The notes below the pieces were generated by a model. It was not told the DNA's origin. It worked only from the letters and a program-made list of their open reading frames with translations, and ran no database searches. 64,000 nucleotides of DNA from assembly GCF_003867075.1 (NCBI RefSeq), contig NZ_CP032544.1:1916001-1980000 (forward strand), in the 5' to 3' direction. The stretch comes from Tenacibaculum mesophilum (GTDB lineage Bacteria; Bacteroidota; Bacteroidia; Flavobacteriales; Flavobacteriaceae). Numbering within the stretch: the first letter of the stretch is position 1; each line of letters begins with the position of its first letter. Below are positions 29,076 to 42,180 of the stretch, piece after piece. The translations under genes and the position numbers were made by a program.

Positions 29076-32000
29076 ATGAAAAATAAACACCCTCACTATA
29101 GTGTATATAAAAGCATATTATATATAATTTTCTTAACATTTACTATTAGCCTTAGTTCGCAAGTAATCATAAAAGAAGAATTAAAAAGAAGTAATCTCAA
29201 CAAAACCTTATCCTATAAACCACCTCAAGACACAAAATTATCCTCATCAAACAATCTAGTTAACCCTATAAGTAGTTCTTTTTTAACAAAAAAAATAACT
29301 AATAGTAATTTAAATCAAAGATCCTTTTCATCTACTTTTAGTATGATGATGATGGCTACACCAACTTTAGATTTAAACTCTATAACACCAGGAAATAATT
29401 ATGATTTCCAACTACAGCCAACAACATCAAACATTTTCCCTGTAACTGTAGATCCAAAAGTAACAACAGATACAGGTGTTTTAAGTGCAACAATAAGTTT
29501 TTCTGGAATTGTTGATACTCCTTTTGGTGAATTGTTAGCTATTAATAATGGCGGTGGTTTTGATTTATTATGGTTACAATTACCGGTATCTGGTCCATTT
29601 ACCTATACTATAGGGAGTTCAACAATACAAATTACACAACTAACAAACACAACATTTAATATTGTAGAAACCTCTGGAAATCCTATCTCTAATTCTGAGT
29701 TTGAAACGTTTTTATCCACCTTGTTTTATGGAGACTTGCAAAGCCCATATACAGATGGGGTACGCACAATGGATGTTACCATTTTTGATACAAATGGAGA
29801 TTCTACCTCAGCACAAACCATTATAAGAATCTACACTACTCCCCCAACAGTTGTAGATGAAGCTGATAGTATTCTTGCTAATTCTACTGGAACTATTACA
29901 GGTAATGTTCTTACTAATGACTCTGGCTCTACTGCCATATCGGTAACAGAAGTAGACGTCTATCCTTCAGCTGTTAACAACACTTATACTACTTTATATG
30001 GAGACATTACAATACAAGCAAATGGTACTTATACTTATGATGTAGATGAAACAAATGCTTCTGTTACAGGTTTAAGAAACGGAGAGAGTTTAGATGATAT
30101 TATTTCTTATACTGTAGCTGATGCCATTGGTATAAAAGATTATGGTATATTAACCATAACAATTAACGGAGTAGATGAAGCCCCTGACGCAATAGATAAC
30201 ACAGATTCTTTAACTGCTTTTATCGATGCAAGTGCCACAGGTAATGTAATAACCGATCCTGGAACTGGGGGCTCTGATACCGTAGATCGAGGCTTATCTA
30301 CTTTAGTTTGGGAAAGCAATTTTACAAATGGAGAAACAGTAAATGGAAAAACAAAAACTATTGGTGGCGTGGGGCTTTCTTTTACTACTTTAGACCCTGG
30401 AGGATTTGGTACATCCTTTAACCAAACAGTAGATTATACTACCAACGGAGGTCATACAGGTTATTTAATATATAATATAGACGGAACAACTAACCCAACT
30501 GATGACACTGTTTTAGTTATAGATTTTGATCAACCTGTTTTTAATTTAGGTTTCTTACTAACAGATATTGATTTTTCACAAGGAAGTTCTTGGCAAGATC
30601 AAATAAAAATTGAAGGTAATTTAGATGGTATAAATTCAACTTATAAATTTGTTACAACAGGTGGAGTAATTAACTCAGGAAGTAATACTTTTTATGGAAT
30701 AGGTAGCGCAATACCTAGTGATGCTACAGGAAATATCAATGTTTTTTTTGAACAGCCAATTAATCAATTAAGATTAAGCTATAATTATGGACCTAATGTT
30801 ACAGATCCTGACCCTCTTGGACAAATTGCTGGTGTTTCAGATATTTACTGGCAAGGTTCTGGCTCTGTTACCACCATAAGACTTGGTACTACATTAGGTA
30901 ACCTAAATGCCGGAAATTTAAATATTTTATACCCTGGAACTTACGGGTCAATAATAATGAATCCAGATGGAAGTTATGAATATATTGTTGATACATCAAA
31001 CCCAGCAGTAGCAGGCTTACTCGTAGGTCAAACATTAACAGATACATTTTTTTATGAAATTTCCGACGGAGTGTCTTCAGATACAGCTAATTTAGTAATT
31101 ACTATTAATGGATCAGGGACAGACCCTGATGGTGATGGAATAGCCGATAGGCTAGATTTAGATGATGATAATGATGGAATATTAGACACAGAAGAATCAT
31201 TAGCTTGCGCAGGAACCCCATTAGATTTAACAGGAATTGGAACTACCTTAACCTCTGGAAGTTATTTTGATCAAGATACAGAAAAAATAATAGATGTAAC
31301 AATTACTACAACAGGTACAGTAGACGAAGGTAATGCTAATGGAGATATCTTAATCACTCAAGGAGGAACAGCAACTTTTACTTTTTCATCCCCAGTAACA
31401 GTTTCTCTAAAGCATGAAATTGGTATAACTGGAAATTTTGATACAGGGGATACTTGGGAATTAACTTCAACAGGAGAATTTACTGTAGCCGACCCAAATG
31501 GTGATTTAATGATTAATTCTAACTCTGGTGGCATTTTGAACTTTGATGCCTTAGGTGCTATTTCAGCATCTGAAGCTTGGGAAATTAAAACAACCACAAC
31601 ATCGCTAAAACTTGATCTAAAATCTGGAAATACAAAATCTCCTATCAACTTAGCTCTAATATGTGGCGGTTTTTTAGATTCCGACAATGATGGAATTCCG
31701 AATCATTTAGATTTAGATAGTGATAATGATGGGTGCTTTGATGCAGTAGAAGCAAGTGAAAATGTTTCTTCTGGTCAGTTAGACGGAAATGGAAGAATAG
31801 ATATAGCAGCTCAAGGAAGTATCGATAGCAATGGAGTTCCTAACCTTGTAAATGCTTCTGGAGCATCAGATATAGGAGGTGATCAAGGACAAGAGACCAC
31901 AGGTAATGAAATTGTTGCTACTCAAATACAAATGGACACACAACCAAGTGATAGTACTATATGTTTAGGGAGCAATGTTACTTTTACAGCCGCAGCAAGC

Positions 32001-35000
32001 TCTTTAAGTACAACTACTTATACAGGAACCGCCCCAGGAACAAATCCGGATTACAGTGGTAGTACAAGTACTACAACTGGATTGGTATATCAATGGCTAG
32101 AGCAAGTAGGAGGTGTCGGAGCTTGGAATAGTATATCTAATGGAGGAATATATAGCAATGCAACTACCCCTGCATTAACCTTAACCAATCCACCAATAAC
32201 AGCTTCCAATAATAAATATAGGTTAATAGTAACAAGTACACTTAACACCTGTCAGACTTTAGCTTCAGATGAAGCATCCCTTACAATTATCCCTACTTCG
32301 GTGGGAGGAAGCATTGCGGGAAGTACCAATGTGTGTACCGGAACCAATTCAACAACACTGACCCTAAGTGGACAGACAGGAAATATCATCCGTTGGGAAA
32401 GTTCTACCGATAACTTTACCACTGATACCGATATTGCAAATACCACCACGACCTTAACAGCAACCAACCTTACCACCACCACGCAATACCGTGCAATCGT
32501 ACAAAGTGGTGCCTGTACTGAAGCGACTTCTGCTACAGCAACCATTACTGTAGATCCGACTTCAGTGGGAGGAAGCATTGCGGGAAGTACCAATGTGTGT
32601 ACCGGAACCAATTCAACAACACTGACCCTAAGTGGACAGACAGGAAATATCATCCGTTGGGAAAGTTCTACCGATAACTTTACCACTGATACCGATATTG
32701 CAAATACCACCACGACCTTAACAGCAACCAACCTTACCACCACCACGCAATACCGTGCAATCGTACAAAGTGGTGCCTGTACTGAAGCTACTTCTGCTAC
32801 AGCAACCATTACTGTAGATCCGACTTCGGTGGGAGGAAGCATTGCGGGAAGTACCAATGTGTGTACCGGAACCAATTCAACAACACTGACCCTAAGTGGA
32901 CAGACAGGAAATATCATCCGTTGGGAAAGTTCTACCGATAACTTTACCACTGATACCGATATTGCAAATACCACCACGACCTTAACAGCAACCAACCTTA
33001 CCACCACCACGCAATACCGTGCAATCGTACAAAGTGGTGCCTGTACTGAAGCGACTTCTGCTACAGCAACCATTACTGTAGATCCGACTTCAGTGGGAGG
33101 AAGCATTGCGGGAAGTACCAATGTGTGTACCGGAACCAATTCAACAACACTGACCCTAAGTGGACAGACAGGAAATATCATCCGTTGGGAAAGTTCTACC
33201 GATAACTTTACCACTGATACCGATATTGCAAATACCACCACGACCTTAACAGCAACCAACCTTACCACCACCACGCAATACCGTGCAATCGTACAAAGTG
33301 GTGCCTGTACTGAAGCTACTTCTGCTACAGCAACCATTACTGTAGATCCGACTTCGGTGGGAGGAAGCATTGCGGGAAGTACCAATGTGTGTACCGGAAC
33401 CAATTCAACAACACTGACCCTAAGTGGACAGACAGGAAATATCATCCGTTGGGAAAGTTCTACCGATAACTTTACCACTGATACCGATATTGCAAATACC
33501 ACCACGACCTTAACAGCAACCAACCTTACCACCACCACGCAATACCGTGCAATCGTACAAAGTGGTGCCTGTACTGAAGCTACTTCTGCTACAGCAACCA
33601 TTACTGTAGATCCGACTTCGGTGGGAGGAAGCATTGCGGGAAGTACCAATGTGTGTACCGGAACCAATTCAACAACACTGACCCTAAGTGGACAGACAGG
33701 AAATATCATCCGTTGGGAAAGTTCTACCGATAACTTTACCACTGATACCGATATTGCAAATACCACCACGACCTTAACAGCAACCAACCTTACCACCACC
33801 ACGCAATACCGTGCAATCGTACAAAGTGGTGCCTGTACTGAAGCTACTTCTGCTACAGCAACCATTACTGTAGATCCGACTTCGGTGGGAGGAAGCATTG
33901 CGGGAAGTACCAATGTGTGTACCGGAACCAATTCAACAACACTGACCCTAAGTGGACAGACAGGAAATATCATCCGTTGGGAAAGTTCTACCGATAACTT
34001 TACCACTGATACCGATATTGCAAATACCACCACGACCTTAACAGCAACCAACCTTACCACCACCACGCAATACCGTGCAATCGTACAAAGTGGTGCCTGT
34101 ACTGAAGCTACTTCTGCTACAGCAACCATTACTGTAGATCCGACTTCGGTGGGAGGAAGCATTGCGGGAAGTACCAATGTGTGTACCGGAACCAATTCAA
34201 CAACACTGACCCTAAGTGGACAGACAGGAAATATCATCCGTTGGGAAAGTTCTACCGATAACTTTACCACTGATACCGATATTGCAAATACCACCACGAC
34301 CTTAACAGCAACCAACCTTACCACCACCACGCAATACCGTGCAATCGTACAAAGTGGTGCCTGTACTGAAGCTACTTCTGCTACAGCAACCATTACTGTA
34401 GATCCGACTTCGGTGGGAGGAAGCATTGCGGGAAGTACCAATGTGTGTACCGGAACCAATTCAACAACACTGACCCTAAGTGGACAGACAGGAAATATCA
34501 TCCGTTGGGAAAGTTCTACCGATAACTTTACCACTGATACCGATATTGCAAATACCACCACGACCTTAACAGCAACCAACCTTACCACCACCACGCAATA
34601 CCGTGCAATCGTACAAAGTGGTGCCTGTACTGAAGCTACTTCTGCTACAGCAACCATTACTGTAGATCCGACTTCGGTGGGAGGAAGCATTGCGGGAAGT
34701 ACCAATGTGTGTACCGGAACCAATTCAACAACACTGACCCTAAGTGGACAGACAGGAAATATCATCCGTTGGGAAAGTTCTACCGATAACTTTACCACTG
34801 ATACCGATATTGCAAATACCACCACGACCTTAACAGCAACCAACCTTACCACCACCACGCAATACCGTGCAATCGTACAAAGTGGTGCCTGTACTGAAGC
34901 TACTTCTGCTACAGCAACCATTACTGTAGATCCGACTTCGGTGGGAGGAAGCATTGCGGGAAGTACCAATGTGTGTACCGGAACCAATTCAACAACACTG

Positions 35001-38000
35001 ACCCTAAGTGGACAGACAGGAAATATCATCCGTTGGGAAAGTTCTACCGATAACTTTACCACTGATACCGATATTGCAAATACCACCACGACCTTAACAG
35101 CAACCAACCTTACCACCACCACGCAATACCGTGCAATCGTACAAAGTGGTGCCTGTACTGAAGCTACTTCTGCTACAGCAACCATTACTGTAGATCCGAC
35201 TTCGGTGGGAGGAAGCATTGCGGGAAGTACCAATGTGTGTACCGGAACCAATTCAACAACACTGACCCTAAGTGGACAGACAGGAAATATCATCCGTTGG
35301 GAAAGTTCTACCGATAACTTTACCACTGATACCGATATTGCAAATACCACCACGACCTTAACAGCAACCAACCTTACCACCACCACGCAATACCGTGCAA
35401 TCGTACAAAGTGGTGCCTGTACTGAAGCTACTTCTGCTACAGCAACCATTACTGTAGATCCGACTTCGGTGGGAGGAAGCATTGCGGGAAGTACCAATGT
35501 GTGTACCGGAACCAATTCAACAACACTGACCCTAAGTGGACAGACAGGAAATATCATCCGTTGGGAAAGTTCTACCGATAACTTTACCACTGATACCGAT
35601 ATTGCAAATACCACCACGACCTTAACAGCAACCAACCTTACCACCACCACGCAATACCGTGCAATCGTACAAAGTGGTGCCTGTACTGAAGCTACTTCTG
35701 CTACAGCAACCATTACTGTAGATCCGACTTCGGTGGGAGGAAGCATTGCGGGAAGTACCAATGTGTGTACCGGAACCAATTCAACAACACTGACCCTAAG
35801 TGGACAGACAGGAAATATCATCCGTTGGGAAAGTTCTACCGATAACTTTACCACTGATACCGATATTGCAAATACCACCACGACCTTAACAGCAACCAAC
35901 CTTACCACCACCACGCAATACCGTGCAATCGTACAAAGTGGTGCCTGTACTGAAGCTACTTCTGCTACAGCAACCATTACTGTAGATCCGACTTCGGTGG
36001 GAGGAAGCATTGCGGGAAGTACCAATGTGTGTACCGGAACCAATTCAACAACACTGACCCTAAGTGGACAGACAGGAAATATCATCCGTTGGGAAAGTTC
36101 TACCGATAACTTTACCACTGATACCGATATTGCAAATACCACCACGACCTTAACAGCAACCAACCTTACCACCACCACGCAATACCGTGCAATCGTACAA
36201 AGTGGTGCCTGTACTGAAGCTACTTCTGCTACAGCAACCATTACTGTAGATCCGACTTCGGTGGGAGGAAGCATTGCGGGAAGTACCAATGTGTGTACCG
36301 GAACCAATTCAACAACACTGACCCTAAGTGGACAGACAGGAAATATCATCCGTTGGGAAAGTTCTACCGATAACTTTACCACTGATACCGATATTGCAAA
36401 TACCACCACGACCTTAACAGCAACCAACCTTACCACCACCACGCAATACCGTGCAATCGTACAAAGTGGTGCCTGTACTGAAGCTACTTCTGCTACAGCA
36501 ACCATTACTGTAGATCCGACTTCGGTGGGAGGAAGCATTGCGGGAAGTACCAATGTGTGTACCGGAACCAATTCAACAACACTGACCCTAAGTGGACAGA
36601 CAGGAAATATCATCCGTTGGGAAAGTTCTACCGATAACTTTACCACTGATACCGATATTGCAAATACCACCACGACCTTAACAGCAACCAACCTTACCAC
36701 CACCACGCAATACCGTGCAATCGTACAAAGTGGTGCCTGTACTGAAGCTACTTCTGCTACAGCAACCATTACTGTAGATCCGACTTCGGTGGGAGGAAGC
36801 ATTGCGGGAAGTACCAATGTGTGTACCGGAACCAATTCAACAACACTGACCCTAAGTGGACAGACAGGAAATATCATCCGTTGGGAAAGTTCTACCGATA
36901 ACTTTACCACTGATACCGATATTGCAAATACCACCACGACCTTAACAGCAACCAACCTTACCACCACCACGCAATACCGTGCAATCGTACAAAGTGGTGC
37001 CTGTACTGAAGCTACTTCTGCTACAGCAACCATTACCGTAGGAGGAGTAGTTAGCTTAACTATAAATGATATTACTGCAGACAACATTGTCAATGCCTCA
37101 GAAGCAGGAAGCACTATTGCAGTCACCGGAACCGTAGGCGGAGATTTCAATACAGGAGACACCGTAACCCTAACAATCAACGGAAATAGCTATACCGGAA
37201 CGGTAGACGGTAGTGGAAACTACAGCATCAATGTTCCAGGATCAGACTTAGCAGCCGATGCAGACACGACAGTAGAGGCTAGTTTCCTTTCATATGCAAC
37301 TTGCTCCACCAACACGACCCATGCTTATAATGTAGACACGACCGCTCCAGTTCCTACCATAAGTGTAGACAACATCACGGCAGACAACATAGTCAATGCA
37401 ACAGAAGCAGGAACAACCATTGCAGTCACTGGAACGGTAGGCGGAGATTTCAATACCGGCGACACGGTAACCTTAGTAATCAATGGAAACAACTACACTG
37501 GTACCGTAGATGCCAGTGGAAACTACAGCATCAATGTACCAGGGTCAGACTTAGCTGCTGACACAGACACGACAGTAGAAGCAAGTGTAGCGACAACAGA
37601 CGGATCGGGGAATGCAGGAAGTGCAAACACGAATCATGTTTATAATGTAGACACGACCGCTCCTGTTCCTACCATAAGTGTAGACAACATCACGGCAGAC
37701 AACATAGTCAATGCAACAGAAGCAGGAACAACCATTGCAGTCACTGGAACGATAGGCGGAGATTTCAATACCGGCGACACGGTAACCTTAGTAATCAATG
37801 GAAACAACTACACTGGTACCGTAGATGCCAGTGGAAACTACAGCATCAATGTACCAGGGTCAGACTTAGCTGCTGACACAGACACGACAGTAGAAGCAAG
37901 TGTAGCGACAACAGACGGATCGGGGAATGCAGGAAGTGCAAACACGAATCATGTTTATAATGTAGACACGACCGCTCCTGTTCCTACCATAAGTGTAGAC

Positions 38001-41000
38001 AACATCACGGCAGACAACATAGTCAATGCAACAGAAGCAGGAACAACCATTGCAGTCACTGGAACGATAGGCGGAGATTTCAATACCGGCGACACGGTAA
38101 CCTTAGTAATCAATGGAAACAACTACACTGGTACCGTAGATGCCAGTGGAAACTACAGCATCAATGTACCAGGGTCAGACTTAGCTGCTGACACAGACAC
38201 GACAGTAGAAGCAAGTGTAGCGACAACAGACGGATCGGGGAATGCAGGAAGTGCAAACACGAATCATGTTTATAATGTAGACACGACCGCTCCAGTTCCT
38301 ACCATAAGTGTAGACAACATCACGGCAGACAACATAGTCAATGCAACAGAAGCAGGAACAACCATTGCAGTCACTGGAACGGTAGGCGGAGATTTCAATA
38401 CCGGCGACACGGTAACCTTAGTAATCAATGGAAACAACTACACTGGTACCGTAGATGCCAGTGGAAACTACAGCATCAATGTACCAGGGTCAGACTTAGC
38501 TGCTGACACAGACACGACAGTAGAAGCAAGTGTAGCGACAACAGACGGATCGGGGAATGCAGGAAGTGCAAACACGAATCATGTTTATAATGTAGACACG
38601 ACCGCTCCAGTTCCTACCATAAGTGTAGACAACATCACGGCAGACAACATAGTCAATGCAACAGAAGCAGGAACAACCATTGCAGTCACTGGAACAGTAG
38701 GCGGAGATTTCAATACCGGCGACACGGTAACCTTAGTAATCAATGGAAACAACTACACCGGTACCGTAGATGCCAGTGGAAACTACAGCATCAATGTACC
38801 AGGGTCAGACTTAGCTGCTGACACAGACACGACAGTAGAAGCAAGTGTAGCGACAACAGACGGATCGGGGAATGCAGGAAGTGCAAACACGAATCATGTT
38901 TATAATGTAGACACGACCGCTCCAGTTCCTACCATAAGTGTAGACAACATCACGGCAGACAACATAGTCAATGCAACAGAAGCAGGAACAACCATTGCAG
39001 TCACTGGAACGGTAGGCGGAGATTTCAATACCGGCGACACGGTAACCTTAGTAATCAATGGAAACAACTACACCGGTACCGTAGATGCCAGTGGAAACTA
39101 CAGCATCAATGTACCAGGGTCAGACTTAGCAGCCGATGCAGACACGACAGTAGAAGCAAGTGTAGCGACAACAGACGGATCGGGGAATGCAGGAAGTGCA
39201 AACACGAATCATGTTTATAATGTAGACACGACCGCTCCAGTTCCTACCATAAGTGTAGACAACATCACGGCAGACAACATTGTCAATGCAACAGAAGCAG
39301 GAACAACCATTGCAGTCACCGGAACAGTAGGCGGAGATTTTAATACCGGCGACACGGTAACCTTAGTAATCAATGGAAACAACTACACCGGTACCGTAGA
39401 TGCCAGTGGAAACTACAGCATCAATGTACCAGGGTCAGACTTAGCCGCTGACACAGACACGACAGTAGAAGCAAGTGTTACTACTACTGATACTGCTGGA
39501 AATACTACTTCAGCCACTGATACTCACCTGTATAATGTAGATACCACAGCTCCTACCCTTTCTATTGTTATTGATGACATCACTCCAGACAATATCATTG
39601 ACGCAGTAGAAGCTGGAACTGACATCCCTGTGACTGGAACTGTAACTGGTGACTTTAATACGGGTGATACTGTAACCTTAATAATCAATGGGAATACCTA
39701 TACAGGAACGGTAGACGCCAGTGGAAACTACAGTATAAATGTACCAGGATCAGACTTAGCAGCTGATACAGATACGACTGTAGAAGCAAGTGTTACTACT
39801 ACTGATACTGCTGGAAATACTGCTTCTGCTACTGATACTCACCTGTATAATGTAGATACCACAGCTCCTACCCTTTCTATTGTTATTGATGACATCACTC
39901 CAGACAATATCATTGACGCAGTAGAAGCTGGAACTAACATCCCTGTGACTGGAACTGTAACTGGTGACTTTAATACGGGTGACACTGTAACCTTGATAAT
40001 CAATGGAAATACCTATACAGGAACGGTAGACGCTAGTGGAAACTACAGCATAAATGTTTCAGGCTCAGACTTAGCAGCTGACTCAGACATGACTGTAGAA
40101 GCAAGCGTTACTACTACTGATACTGCTGGAAATACTGCTTCAGCCACTGATACTCACCTGTATAATGTAGATACCACAGCTCCTACCCTTTCTATTGTTA
40201 TTGATGACATCACTCCAGACAATATCATTGACGCAGTAGAAGCTGGAACTGACATCCCTGTGACTGGAACTGTAACTGGTGACTTTAATACGGGTGATAC
40301 TGTAACCTTAATAATCAATGGGAATACCTATACAGGAACGATAGACGCCAGTGGAAACTACAGCATCAATGTTCCAGGATCAGACTTAGCAGCTGATACA
40401 GATACGACTGTAGAAGCAAGTGTTACTACTACTGATACTGCTGGAAATACTGCTTCTGCTACTGATACTCATTCATACAGTTTACTAGACTCTGATAATG
40501 ATGGAATTCCTGATATTACCGACATTGATGATGACAATGATGGAATTTTAGATACCGATGAAGGAGATGGCAACATAGATACTGATGAAGACGGTATACC
40601 TGATAGTCTTGATACTGATAGTGATAATGATGGAGTTCCAGATGTTATTGAAGGAAATGACGATAATAGTGATGGGATACCTGATAGCCTTCCTTCTGGA
40701 AATGACTCAGATGGAGATGGTTTGGATGATACTTATGACACAGATAACGGAGGTACCCCTGTAGACATTCCTGATAATGATGGAGATGGTATTCCAGATT
40801 TTCAAGATATTGATGATGACAACGATGGTATTAATACTTCAGATGAAAATCCTGGTGACTCTGACCCAACAACCAACGATGCTCTTGATACCGATGACAA
40901 TGGTATTCCTGACTATCTGGACCCTAACACAAAACCATGTGGTACTCCCTATAACATCATGACTCCTGGTAGTGATGGTGATAATGATATTTTCTTCATC

Positions 41001-41237
41001 TCTTGTATAGACAGACCTGAATATAGTAATAATACTGTTGAGATTTTCAACAGATGGGGTAACACTGTATACAAAGCCTCTGGCTATAACAATAAAGACG
41101 TTGTTTTTAACGGAACTTCTAATGGAAGAACAACAATTAATGTTGATGAAAAATTACCTTCAGGCACCTATTTCTATGTTATCGATTTAGGTGATGGATC
41201 AAAACCAAAAGTAGGCTGGTTATACATTAATAGATAA
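29076..41237 (+). CDS. Giant T9SS type B adhesin-like protein with 18 + 11 tandem Ig-like repeats
   Basis: This is a 4053-residue surface protein. After a signal peptide (about 1-30, ending S-L-S-S-Q) it has N-terminal beta domains including VCBS/cadherin-like units (about 260-370 and 605-675, with D-G-S-Y-E-Y and V-G-Q-T-L-T-D) and thrombospondin type 3-like aspartate repeats (about 680-705 and 868-895). Then come 18 copies of an 88-residue Ig-like domain with two cysteines (about 1072-2655), 11 copies of a 105-residue Ig-like domain (about 2656-3801), a second aspartate-rich type 3 region (about 3801-3950; D-x-D-N-D-G-I-x-D repeats, probably calcium-binding) and a type B sorting domain (about 3956-4053; [16 protein letters not shown]). 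The form is that of a long extender stalk. An adhesive role is inferred; no ligand-binding tip is recognised. PorP/SprF and PorE-like genes follow closely. Confidence 0.92.
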   Translation: MKNKHPHYSVYKSILYIIFLTFTISLSSQVIIKEELKRSNLNKTLSYKPPQDTKLSSSNNLVNPISSSFLTKKITNSNLNQRSFSSTFSMMMMATPTLDLNSITPGNNYDFQLQPTTSNIFPVTVDPKVTTDTGVLSATISFSGIVDTPFGELLAINNGGGFDLLWLQLPVSGPFTYTIGSSTIQITQLTNTTFNIVETSGNPISNSEFETFLSTLFYGDLQSPYTDGVRTMDVTIFDTNGDSTSAQTIIRIYTTPPTVVDEADSILANSTGTITGNVLTNDSGSTAISVTEVDVYPSAVNNTYTTLYGDITIQANGTYTYDVDETNASVTGLRNGESLDDIISYTVADAIGIKDYGILTITINGVDEAPDAIDNTDSLTAFIDASATGNVITDPGTGGSDTVDRGLSTLVWESNFTNGETVNGKTKTIGGVGLSFTTLDPGGFGTSFNQTVDYTTNGGHTGYLIYNIDGTTNPTDDTVLVIDFDQPVFNLGFLLTDIDFSQGSSWQDQIKIEGNLDGINSTYKFVTTGGVINSGSNTFYGIGSAIPSDATGNINVFFEQPINQLRLSYNYGPNVTDPDPLGQIAGVSDIYWQGSGSVTTIRLGTTLGNLNAGNLNILYPGTYGSIIMNPDGSYEYIVDTSNPAVAGLLVGQTLTDTFFYEISDGVSSDTANLVITINGSGTDPDGDGIADRLDLDDDNDGILDTEESLACAGTPLDLTGIGTTLTSGSYFDQDTEKIIDVTITTTGTVDEGNANGDILITQGGTATFTFSSPVTVSLKHEIGITGNFDTGDTWELTSTGEFTVADPNGDLMINSNSGGILNFDALGAISASEAWEIKTTTTSLKLDLKSGNTKSPINLALICGGFLDSDNDGIPNHLDLDSDNDGCFDAVEASENVSSGQLDGNGRIDIAAQGSIDSNGVPNLVNASGASDIGGDQGQETTGNEIVATQIQMDTQPSDSTICLGSNVTFTAAASSLSTTTYTGTAPGTNPDYSGSTSTTTGLVYQWLEQVGGVGAWNSISNGGIYSNATTPALTLTNPPITASNNKYRLIVTSTLNTCQTLASDEASLTIIPTSVGGSIAGSTNVCTGTNSTTLTLSGQTGNIIRWESSTDNFTTDTDIANTTTTLTATNLTTTTQYRAIVQSGACTEATSATATITVDPTSVGGSIAGSTNVCTGTNSTTLTLSGQTGNIIRWESSTDNFTTDTDIANTTTTLTATNLTTTTQYRAIVQSGACTEATSATATITVDPTSVGGSIAGSTNVCTGTNSTTLTLSGQTGNIIRWESSTDNFTTDTDIANTTTTLTATNLTTTTQYRAIVQSGACTEATSATATITVDPTSVGGSIAGSTNVCTGTNSTTLTLSGQTGNIIRWESSTDNFTTDTDIANTTTTLTATNLTTTTQYRAIVQSGACTEATSATATITVDPTSVGGSIAGSTNVCTGTNSTTLTLSGQTGNIIRWESSTDNFTTDTDIANTTTTLTATNLTTTTQYRAIVQSGACTEATSATATITVDPTSVGGSIAGSTNVCTGTNSTTLTLSGQTGNIIRWESSTDNFTTDTDIANTTTTLTATNLTTTTQYRAIVQSGACTEATSATATITVDPTSVGGSIAGSTNVCTGTNSTTLTLSGQTGNIIRWESSTDNFTTDTDIANTTTTLTATNLTTTTQYRAIVQSGACTEATSATATITVDPTSVGGSIAGSTNVCTGTNSTTLTLSGQTGNIIRWESSTDNFTTDTDIANTTTTLTATNLTTTTQYRAIVQSGACTEATSATATITVDPTSVGGSIAGSTNVCTGTNSTTLTLSGQTGNIIRWESSTDNFTTDTDIANTTTTLTATNLTTTTQYRAIVQSGACTEATSATATITVDPTSVGGSIAGSTNVCTGTNSTTLTLSGQTGNIIRWESSTDNFTTDTDIANTTTTLTATNLTTTTQYRAIVQSGACTEATSATATITVDPTSVGGSIAGSTNVCTGTNSTTLTLSGQTGNIIRWESSTDNFTTDTDIANTTTTLTATNLTTTTQYRAIVQSGACTEATSATATITVDPTSVGGSIAGSTNVCTGTNSTTLTLSGQTGNIIRWESSTDNFTTDTDIANTTTTLTATNLTTTTQYRAIVQSGACTEATSATATITVDPTSVGGSIAGSTNVCTGTNSTTLTLSGQTGNIIRWESSTDNFTTDTDIANTTTTLTATNLTTTTQYRAIVQSGACTEATSATATITVDPTSVGGSIAGSTNVCTGTNSTTLTLSGQTGNIIRWESSTDNFTTDTDIANTTTTLTATNLTTTTQYRAIVQSGACTEATSATATITVDPTSVGGSIAGSTNVCTGTNSTTLTLSGQTGNIIRWESSTDNFTTDTDIANTTTTLTATNLTTTTQYRAIVQSGACTEATSATATITVDPTSVGGSIAGSTNVCTGTNSTTLTLSGQTGNIIRWESSTDNFTTDTDIANTTTTLTATNLTTTTQYRAIVQSGACTEATSATATITVDPTSVGGSIAGSTNVCTGTNSTTLTLSGQTGNIIRWESSTDNFTTDTDIANTTTTLTATNLTTTTQYRAIVQSGACTEATSATATITVDPTSVGGSIAGSTNVCTGTNSTTLTLSGQTGNIIRWESSTDNFTTDTDIANTTTTLTATNLTTTTQYRAIVQSGACTEATSATATITVGGVVSLTINDITADNIVNASEAGSTIAVTGTVGGDFNTGDTVTLTINGNSYTGTVDGSGNYSINVPGSDLAADADTTVEASFLSYATCSTNTTHAYNVDTTAPVPTISVDNITADNIVNATEAGTTIAVTGTVGGDFNTGDTVTLVINGNNYTGTVDASGNYSINVPGSDLAADTDTTVEASVATTDGSGNAGSANTNHVYNVDTTAPVPTISVDNITADNIVNATEAGTTIAVTGTIGGDFNTGDTVTLVINGNNYTGTVDASGNYSINVPGSDLAADTDTTVEASVATTDGSGNAGSANTNHVYNVDTTAPVPTISVDNITADNIVNATEAGTTIAVTGTIGGDFNTGDTVTLVINGNNYTGTVDASGNYSINVPGSDLAADTDTTVEASVATTDGSGNAGSANTNHVYNVDTTAPVPTISVDNITADNIVNATEAGTTIAVTGTVGGDFNTGDTVTLVINGNNYTGTVDASGNYSINVPGSDLAADTDTTVEASVATTDGSGNAGSANTNHVYNVDTTAPVPTISVDNITADNIVNATEAGTTIAVTGTVGGDFNTGDTVTLVINGNNYTGTVDASGNYSINVPGSDLAADTDTTVEASVATTDGSGNAGSANTNHVYNVDTTAPVPTISVDNITADNIVNATEAGTTIAVTGTVGGDFNTGDTVTLVINGNNYTGTVDASGNYSINVPGSDLAADADTTVEASVATTDGSGNAGSANTNHVYNVDTTAPVPTISVDNITADNIVNATEAGTTIAVTGTVGGDFNTGDTVTLVINGNNYTGTVDASGNYSINVPGSDLAADTDTTVEASVTTTDTAGNTTSATDTHLYNVDTTAPTLSIVIDDITPDNIIDAVEAGTDIPVTGTVTGDFNTGDTVTLIINGNTYTGTVDASGNYSINVPGSDLAADTDTTVEASVTTTDTAGNTASATDTHLYNVDTTAPTLSIVIDDITPDNIIDAVEAGTNIPVTGTVTGDFNTGDTVTLIINGNTYTGTVDASGNYSINVSGSDLAADSDMTVEASVTTTDTAGNTASATDTHLYNVDTTAPTLSIVIDDITPDNIIDAVEAGTDIPVTGTVTGDFNTGDTVTLIINGNTYTGTIDASGNYSINVPGSDLAADTDTTVEASVTTTDTAGNTASATDTHSYSLLDSDNDGIPDITDIDDDNDGILDTDEGDGNIDTDEDGIPDSLDTDSDNDGVPDVIEGNDDNSDGIPDSLPSGNDSDGDGLDDTYDTDNGGTPVDIPDNDGDGIPDFQDIDDDNDGINTSDENPGDSDPTTNDALDTDDNGIPDYLDPNTKPCGTPYNIMTPGSDGDNDIFFISCIDRPEYSNNTVEIFNRWGNTVYKASGYNNKDVVFNGTSNGRTTINVDEKLPSGTYFYVIDLGDGSKPKVGWLYINR
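32294..37042 (+). repeat. 18 near-identical 264-bp tandem repeats
   Basis: The block GTGGGAGGAAGC recurs exactly every 264 bp from 32301 to 36789, giving 18 copies. By eye the copies are identical except at two marker sites: GAAGCGACT instead of GAAGCTACT near the end of copies 1 and 3, and CTTCAGTG instead of CTTCGGTG at the start of copies 2 and 4. Each unit encodes 88 residues with cysteines in N-V-C-T-G-T-N and S-G-A-C-T-E. A hand count gives about 124 G+C in 264 bases (47%). The assembled copy number may not be exact in the living population. Confidence 0.97.
37043..40480 (+). repeat. 11 tandem repeats of about 315 bp in two subfamilies
   Basis: Starts of repeated blocks at 37351, 37666, 37981, 38296, 38611, 38926 and 39241 are exactly 315 bp apart. 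Units 2-8 are nearly identical (S-V-D-N-I-T-A-D-N). Unit 1 is diverged and contains an extra cysteine. Units 9-11 form a second subfamily (V-I-D-D-I-T-P-D-N, starts near 39552, 39867 and 40182) with lower G+C. Unit 8 is a hybrid: its first part matches units 2-7 and its end matches units 9-11, and it is two codons shorter. Confidence 0.93.
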
Positions 41238-41247
41238 AAAAAATAAT

Positions 41248-42168
41248 ATGAAATTAAAACACCTATACACATTAATATTCTTAATACAAATATTAATAAA
41301 TGTAAATGCTCAACAAGACCCTCAATATACTCAATATATGTATAACACTATGAGTGTGAACCCTGCATATGCTGGATCAAGCGGACACACTATAATAAAT
41401 GCTCTTGCAAGAACTCAATGGGTTGGTATTGAAGGTGCTCCTGACACTCAAACGCTAAGTTTCGATACTCCTCTAGGCTTTAGCGGCGTTGGGTTAGGTA
41501 TTAACCTTACTAACGATAGAATAGGCCCCGCCAATGAGATTTTTCTGGATATCAATGCTTCTTATACAGTTCGTACCAGTGATGAGGGAAATTTAGCTTT
41601 TGGGTTGAAACTTGGAGCAAGACATTTAAATGTTGATTGGAACAAAGGTATTGTTAAGGATCGAGACGATAAAAGTCTAACTGGAAACATTAATAGATTT
41701 TTACCAACTATTGGAGCTGGTATTTATTACTATACTTCTAACTGGTATTTGGGAGCAGCTATTCCTAATTTTATTAACACAGATCATTATGATGACTCTA
41801 ATAATGGAGGTGATGTCGCAAAAGAACGAATACACTTGTTTTTAATTGGTGGATATGTATTTGATTTAAACGAAAGTATTAAGTTTAAGCCCGCATTTTT
41901 AACAAAAGTTGTAAATGGTGCACCTTTATCCCTAGATGTATCAGCTAATTTCCTTTTCAATGAAAAATTTACAGCAGGTATAGCTTGGAGGTGGGATGAT
42001 TCTATTAGTGCTTTGATAGGACTTCAAGCTTCTAGAAATTTACACATAGGGTTAGCCTACGACCTCACTACCTCTAATTACAGCAACTACAATTCTGGAA
42101 CCTATGAATTAATGATTAAATGGGAAATATTCAAAGAGCTAGCAATGAAGTCTCCTAGATTCTTTTAA
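41248..42168 (+). CDS. PorP/SprF family T9SS membrane protein
   Basis: This 306-residue protein has a signal peptide ending N-V-N-A and a mature start QQDPQYTQYMYNT identical to that of the 23524 protein. Other shared blocks are V-N-P-A-Y-A-G-S, R-T-Q-W-V-G-I-E-G-A-P, N-D-R-I-G-P-A-N-E and the C-terminal S-P-R-F-F. It is a paralogue of the 23524 protein and probably the outer-membrane partner of the 4053-residue protein encoded 10 bases upstream. It lies 12 bases before the PorE-like gene, the same spacing as in the second cassette. Confidence 0.95.
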   Translation: MKLKHLYTLIFLIQILINVNAQQDPQYTQYMYNTMSVNPAYAGSSGHTIINALARTQWVGIEGAPDTQTLSFDTPLGFSGVGLGINLTNDRIGPANEIFLDINASYTVRTSDEGNLAFGLKLGARHLNVDWNKGIVKDRDDKSLTGNINRFLPTIGAGIYYYTSNWYLGAAIPNFINTDHYDDSNNGGDVAKERIHLFLIGGYVFDLNESIKFKPAFLTKVVNGAPLSLDVSANFLFNEKFTAGIAWRWDDSISALIGLQASRNLHIGLAYDLTTSNYSNYNSGTYELMIKWEIFKELAMKSPRFF

Positions 42169-42180
42169 ATTATAAATAAA

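Noticed and set aside
32294..37042. Regular repeats considered as a CRISPR array
   Set aside because: The 264-bp units are contiguous with no unique spacers, lie inside a coding frame, and no cas genes are present.
32252..37180. A 1642-codon open frame on the minus strand across the 264-bp array
   Set aside because: It is the reverse frame of the repeats. Because the unit is a multiple of three, one stop-free frame in a single unit stays open through all 18. The plus-strand frame has a signal peptide, sorting domain and operon context; the reverse one has none and consists of monotonous V-rich sequence.
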